A DNA stretch of 64,000 nt, taken from assembly GCF_001612905.1 (NCBI RefSeq), contig NZ_BDBI01000005.1:310001-374000 (forward strand), written 5' to 3'. The notes under the pieces were generated by a model. The model worked only from the letters and a program-made list of their open reading frames with translations, did no database searches and was not told the DNA's origin. This stretch comes from Nocardia ignorata NBRC 108230 (GTDB taxonomy: Bacteria > Actinomycetota > Actinomycetes > Mycobacteriales > Mycobacteriaceae). Position numbers and translations under genes: made by a program. Every line of letters begins with the position of its first letter. Positions within the stretch are counted from its first letter, which is position 1. Positions 61,837-64,000 of this stretch are shown here, in pieces.

Positions 61837-62370
61837 GTGTCCACGTCACGAAGTGAGTTGCTGCGCTGGCAGTTCGATCTCGTCTGGTCGTTGTTCGAGT
61901 ACCACCTCGAGCGGCTGCACGAGGAGGACTTCCTGTGGGAGCCGAGCGCGCTGTGCTGGACGATGCGCGAAGATCCCGCGGGCGGGTGGGTCGCGGACTG
62001 GGCGGATACCGAACCCGATCCGATTCCGGTACCGACGATCGGCTGGCTCACCTGGCACATCGGGTGGTGGTGGAGCGTGGCCATCGATCATCTGCGGCAG
62101 CGAGCACCACGTGAACGGACGGATATCGCCTGGCCGGGACCCGGCGACAGCACCATCGAGTGGCTCCGCCACCTACGGCAGGAGTGGCTCGACACGCTGA
62201 GCGAACTCGACGACGCCGACTTCGACCTACCCTCCGGTTATCCATGGCCTGCCGACGCCGGCCTGACCGTCGCGCATCTGGTCGGCTGGGTCGATGCCGA
62301 ACTGATGAAAAACGTGGCCGAGATCGGACAGCTGCGGTTGCAACGCGCGGCACGCGATGCCGTTTCGTGA
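61837..62370 (+). CDS. DinB-like metal-dependent protein
   Basis: A 177-aa four-helix protein of DinB/YfiT type. The candidate metal ligands are WLTWHIGWWW (His), and HLVGWVDAELMKN in the last helix; the first helix (LRWQFDLVWSLFEYHLERL) also has one. Trp content is high. GTG at 61837, 68 bp after hemW, but without a clear RBS. Function in thiol-dependent detoxification is typical of the family and not shown here. Confidence 0.8.
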   Translation: MSTSRSELLRWQFDLVWSLFEYHLERLHEEDFLWEPSALCWTMREDPAGGWVADWADTEPDPIPVPTIGWLTWHIGWWWSVAIDHLRQRAPRERTDIAWPGPGDSTIEWLRHLRQEWLDTLSELDDADFDLPSGYPWPADAGLTVAHLVGWVDAELMKNVAEIGQLRLQRAARDAVS

Positions 62371-62559
62371 CGTCTTTTCCGCGGCGTGGTCGAGCTCACC
62401 GCGGCTTCGATGATCCCCCGGTCATCGGGATGATGTGGGCTGATGCACACCCTCCGGCGAGGGTCGGCCACCGGGGTATCCGAACCTATTCTTCGGTGGG
62501 TTCGGGGCCGAAGATAACGATTGGGGGCGTAGGCTTCGGGTCGAAACCTAGGGAGCTAT

Positions 62560-62802
62560 ATGTCCACCGAACGGCACATCACCCTCGTCCACGAGCAGAG
62601 CGAGTTCGCTGAAGCGCGCTCTGCTGAGAAGGCGGAGAACGCTCGTCAGTGCGCGGTCGCCGCGCGGACGGTCGCTTCGCATTCCAACGATGCCGAAGAT
62701 TGCGTGTCACTGTTGGCCATGCTCGGCCTGGATGCCCTCGCGGGCAAAGAAGTGGGCGCCGCCCACTCGCCCGCCCGCGTCGGCGCCGCCCGCCGCATCT
62801 GA
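62560..62802 (+). CDS. Small hypothetical protein
   Basis: An 80-aa protein, mostly helical and Ala/Glu-rich (EFAEARSAEKAENARQCAVA), with two cysteines and a helix DAEDCVSLLAMLGLDA. No membrane segment. The RBS AGGGAG is well placed. It is followed by a strong terminator, which supports it as a real monocistronic gene. Family unknown. Confidence 0.7.
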   Translation: MSTERHITLVHEQSEFAEARSAEKAENARQCAVAARTVASHSNDAEDCVSLLAMLGLDALAGKEVGAAHSPARVGAARRI

Positions 62803-62807
62803 TCGGC

Positions 62808-62836
62808 TCACGGTCGCCCACCCCGGGCGACCGTGA
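62808..62836 (+). terminator. Terminator after the small hypothetical gene
   Basis: TCACGGTCGCCC (62808-62819) and GGGCGACCGTGA (62825-62836) pair perfectly over 12 bp with a 5-nt loop, 5 bp after the stop. Confidence 0.8.
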
Positions 62837-62859
62837 CCCGACCTCTCCGCCCGCGGACA

Positions 62860-64000
62860 TCAACAACCCCGCGCCGTGGACCCGTGCCCGTCACCCCGCA
62901 CCCCACCGGTAATGGTCGGCGCCGGTCGACCGAGCAACACCTCGGTATTGGCCGAGGTAGTCAAATACTCCGGCACCCCATGAGCGTGCTCCTCCTGCTC
63001 TGCGCCAGGCATACCCGGCGCCAGTGCAACGCAGTGGAACCACCGCGCGGCCACCTGTCCCTGCCCCGCGCCGGAAGCCCTCGTCTCGACTCCCGCATCG
63101 CCGGCCGTCGGCGCTTTTCCTGCCAGGGCCTTATCCGCCGCTAGTACGTTGCCCGTCGGGGCGTTGATCGCCCGGAGTGCGTTGTCTGCCGGGGCGTTGT
63201 CTGCGGCGACTGCGTTGCCTGCCAGGGCATCGTTTGTGGACAACGCCATATCTGCGAGCGCGATGCGGTCTGCGAATGTGCTCCGTGCCGCCGCACCGGG
63301 GCTGTCAGTCGCTGTGTTCGCCTGGCCTGGCCCGCGTTGCCCGCTGCTCGGGTTCGGGCCACCGCCGTGGTGGTTGCCGCTGCTTTCCATAGGCCCGCCA
63401 CCACCCGACCGAGTTGTCAGTGCACCGTCGTCCCAGTGCGTGACACCCTCGCCGGCGTCCGTTCTCGCTCCCGCACCCGAAGTTGTTGCGCCCCCATTCC
63501 TCGCCTCCCCTCGAAATCCCGCACTCGACACTGCTGGGCCTGTCGACGTCCCAGCCGTCTCGGCACCGGGAGCACTCGCCACACCGCCGTGGCTGCGGTT
63601 GCGTCCCTGCTCGGCATCGTCGGGCTGTTGTGGTCCATCAGTATTCGACCCTGGGGATTCACCGACGCGCATCACATCGACCGTCGCCGCGCCGACGTCC
63701 AGTGCGACTGCTGTTCCTCCGCCACCGGCTCCGATACGGATGCCCGTCACAGCTCCGCTCGCGCTGTCGAGGTTCGCGGCGAATCGCCTTGTGCCAGTAC
63801 CCGGCAGGTCGGCGAGGGAGCCGGGCGCCGCGCCGGTAAGGGCAGACCGATCCACATCGTGGCCCGAAGACGCTGCGGGACCGCATGATTCGTCGCATGT
63901 TCTCTGCACATTCGCGTCCATGGTGCGATCGGTCCCGATGGGTCGGTAATGCTCGGCGTCCGGGACTACGTCGGCCGGCAAGGGCGCGGACAGGTCGTGG
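62860..64000 (-). other. Low-complexity open frame, runs off the window
   Basis: The minus frame is open from the window end to 62860, about 379 residues. It is rich in Ala, Gly, Asn and Thr, with runs of NALAGNAVAADNAP type near 63130-63260. The part nearest the window end (HDLSAPLPADVVPDAEHYRP) looks the most protein-like and could be the tail of a gene starting beyond 64000. A plus-strand frame (63149-63949) is open over the same bases. Codon bias is weak in both, so I do not assign a gene. Confidence 0.3.

Noticed and set aside
63149..63949. Plus-strand 266-residue frame at the window end
   Set aside because: It is antisense to an equally open minus frame; both lack recognisable domains, and the plus frame is Ala/Pro/Ser-rich without an RBS.

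Overview
The window comes from a high-GC mycolic-acid actinobacterium, most likely Nocardia or a close relative. Nearly all codons end in G/C, starts are often GTG, and many operons overlap by ATGA or GTGA. The core genes are those expected of the Mycobacteriales: lepA, PrrA/PrrB, a GH15 trehalase-type enzyme next to the sulfate transporter, FprB, and ferredoxin-type SirA with an Fe-S APS reductase.

Region 1 (1-3.4 kb) looks like a copper-handling cassette. It holds a truncated multi-TM protein behind two palindromes of CsoR-operator type, an M23 endopeptidase, a DUF305 lipoprotein and a 26-residue peptide with 12 methionines that has a perfect ribosome binding site. It may be cargo of the element that follows.

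Region 2 (3.4-26.6 kb) is most of an integrative conjugative element. A minus-strand transfer operon (18.9 to 3.4 kb) encodes a type IV secretion system of actinobacterial type: a VirD4/TraD coupling ATPase plus a second protein resembling it without ATP motifs, VirB4, an SCO6880-family protein, a TrbL/VirB6-like channel, two similar membrane-anchored NTF2-like proteins, two pilin-like two-TM proteins, a ParA-like protein, a lipoprotein, an SLT-NlpC/P60 wall hydrolase, a cutinase-family hydrolase and an Ala-rich secreted protein. Facing it is an ImmA/IrrE-type protease, a 7-TM DUF6545 (MAB_1171c-family) protein and a P450, translationally coupled, with an EspR-like and an XRE regulator opposite. 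Two excisionase-like HTH proteins and a tyrosine recombinase follow. The integrase ends 50 bp before lepA, so one boundary is probably there. No relaxase and no left end are in the window.

Region 3 (26.6-53.7 kb) is chromosome: lepA, prrAB, a secreted protein, a Pro/Gly-rich protein with a dynamin-like GTPase, GH15, two overlapping tiny membrane proteins, M48 protease, the sulfate ABC transporter operon with a possible leader peptide and attenuator, a diiron oxygenase with FprB, an SDR behind a TetR-type palindrome, an Hsp70-like protein with a Gly/Ser-rich tail, HAD phosphatase, VOC/WYL pair, a small monooxygenase-like protein, and a His-rich protein behind the same CsoR-type palindrome as at the left end.

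Region 4 (53.8-64 kb) is the assimilatory sulfate reduction operon sirA-cysH-cysD-cysN-cbiX, preceded by a cysteine-containing leader peptide of the actinobacterial RRHVD type, then a SnoaL-like protein, HemW, a DinB-like protein, a small conserved protein and a low-complexity open frame that runs off the end. Sulfate uptake (39-43 kb) and sulfate reduction (54-59.5 kb) therefore form one pathway, and both loci may be controlled by cysteine-sensing leaders.
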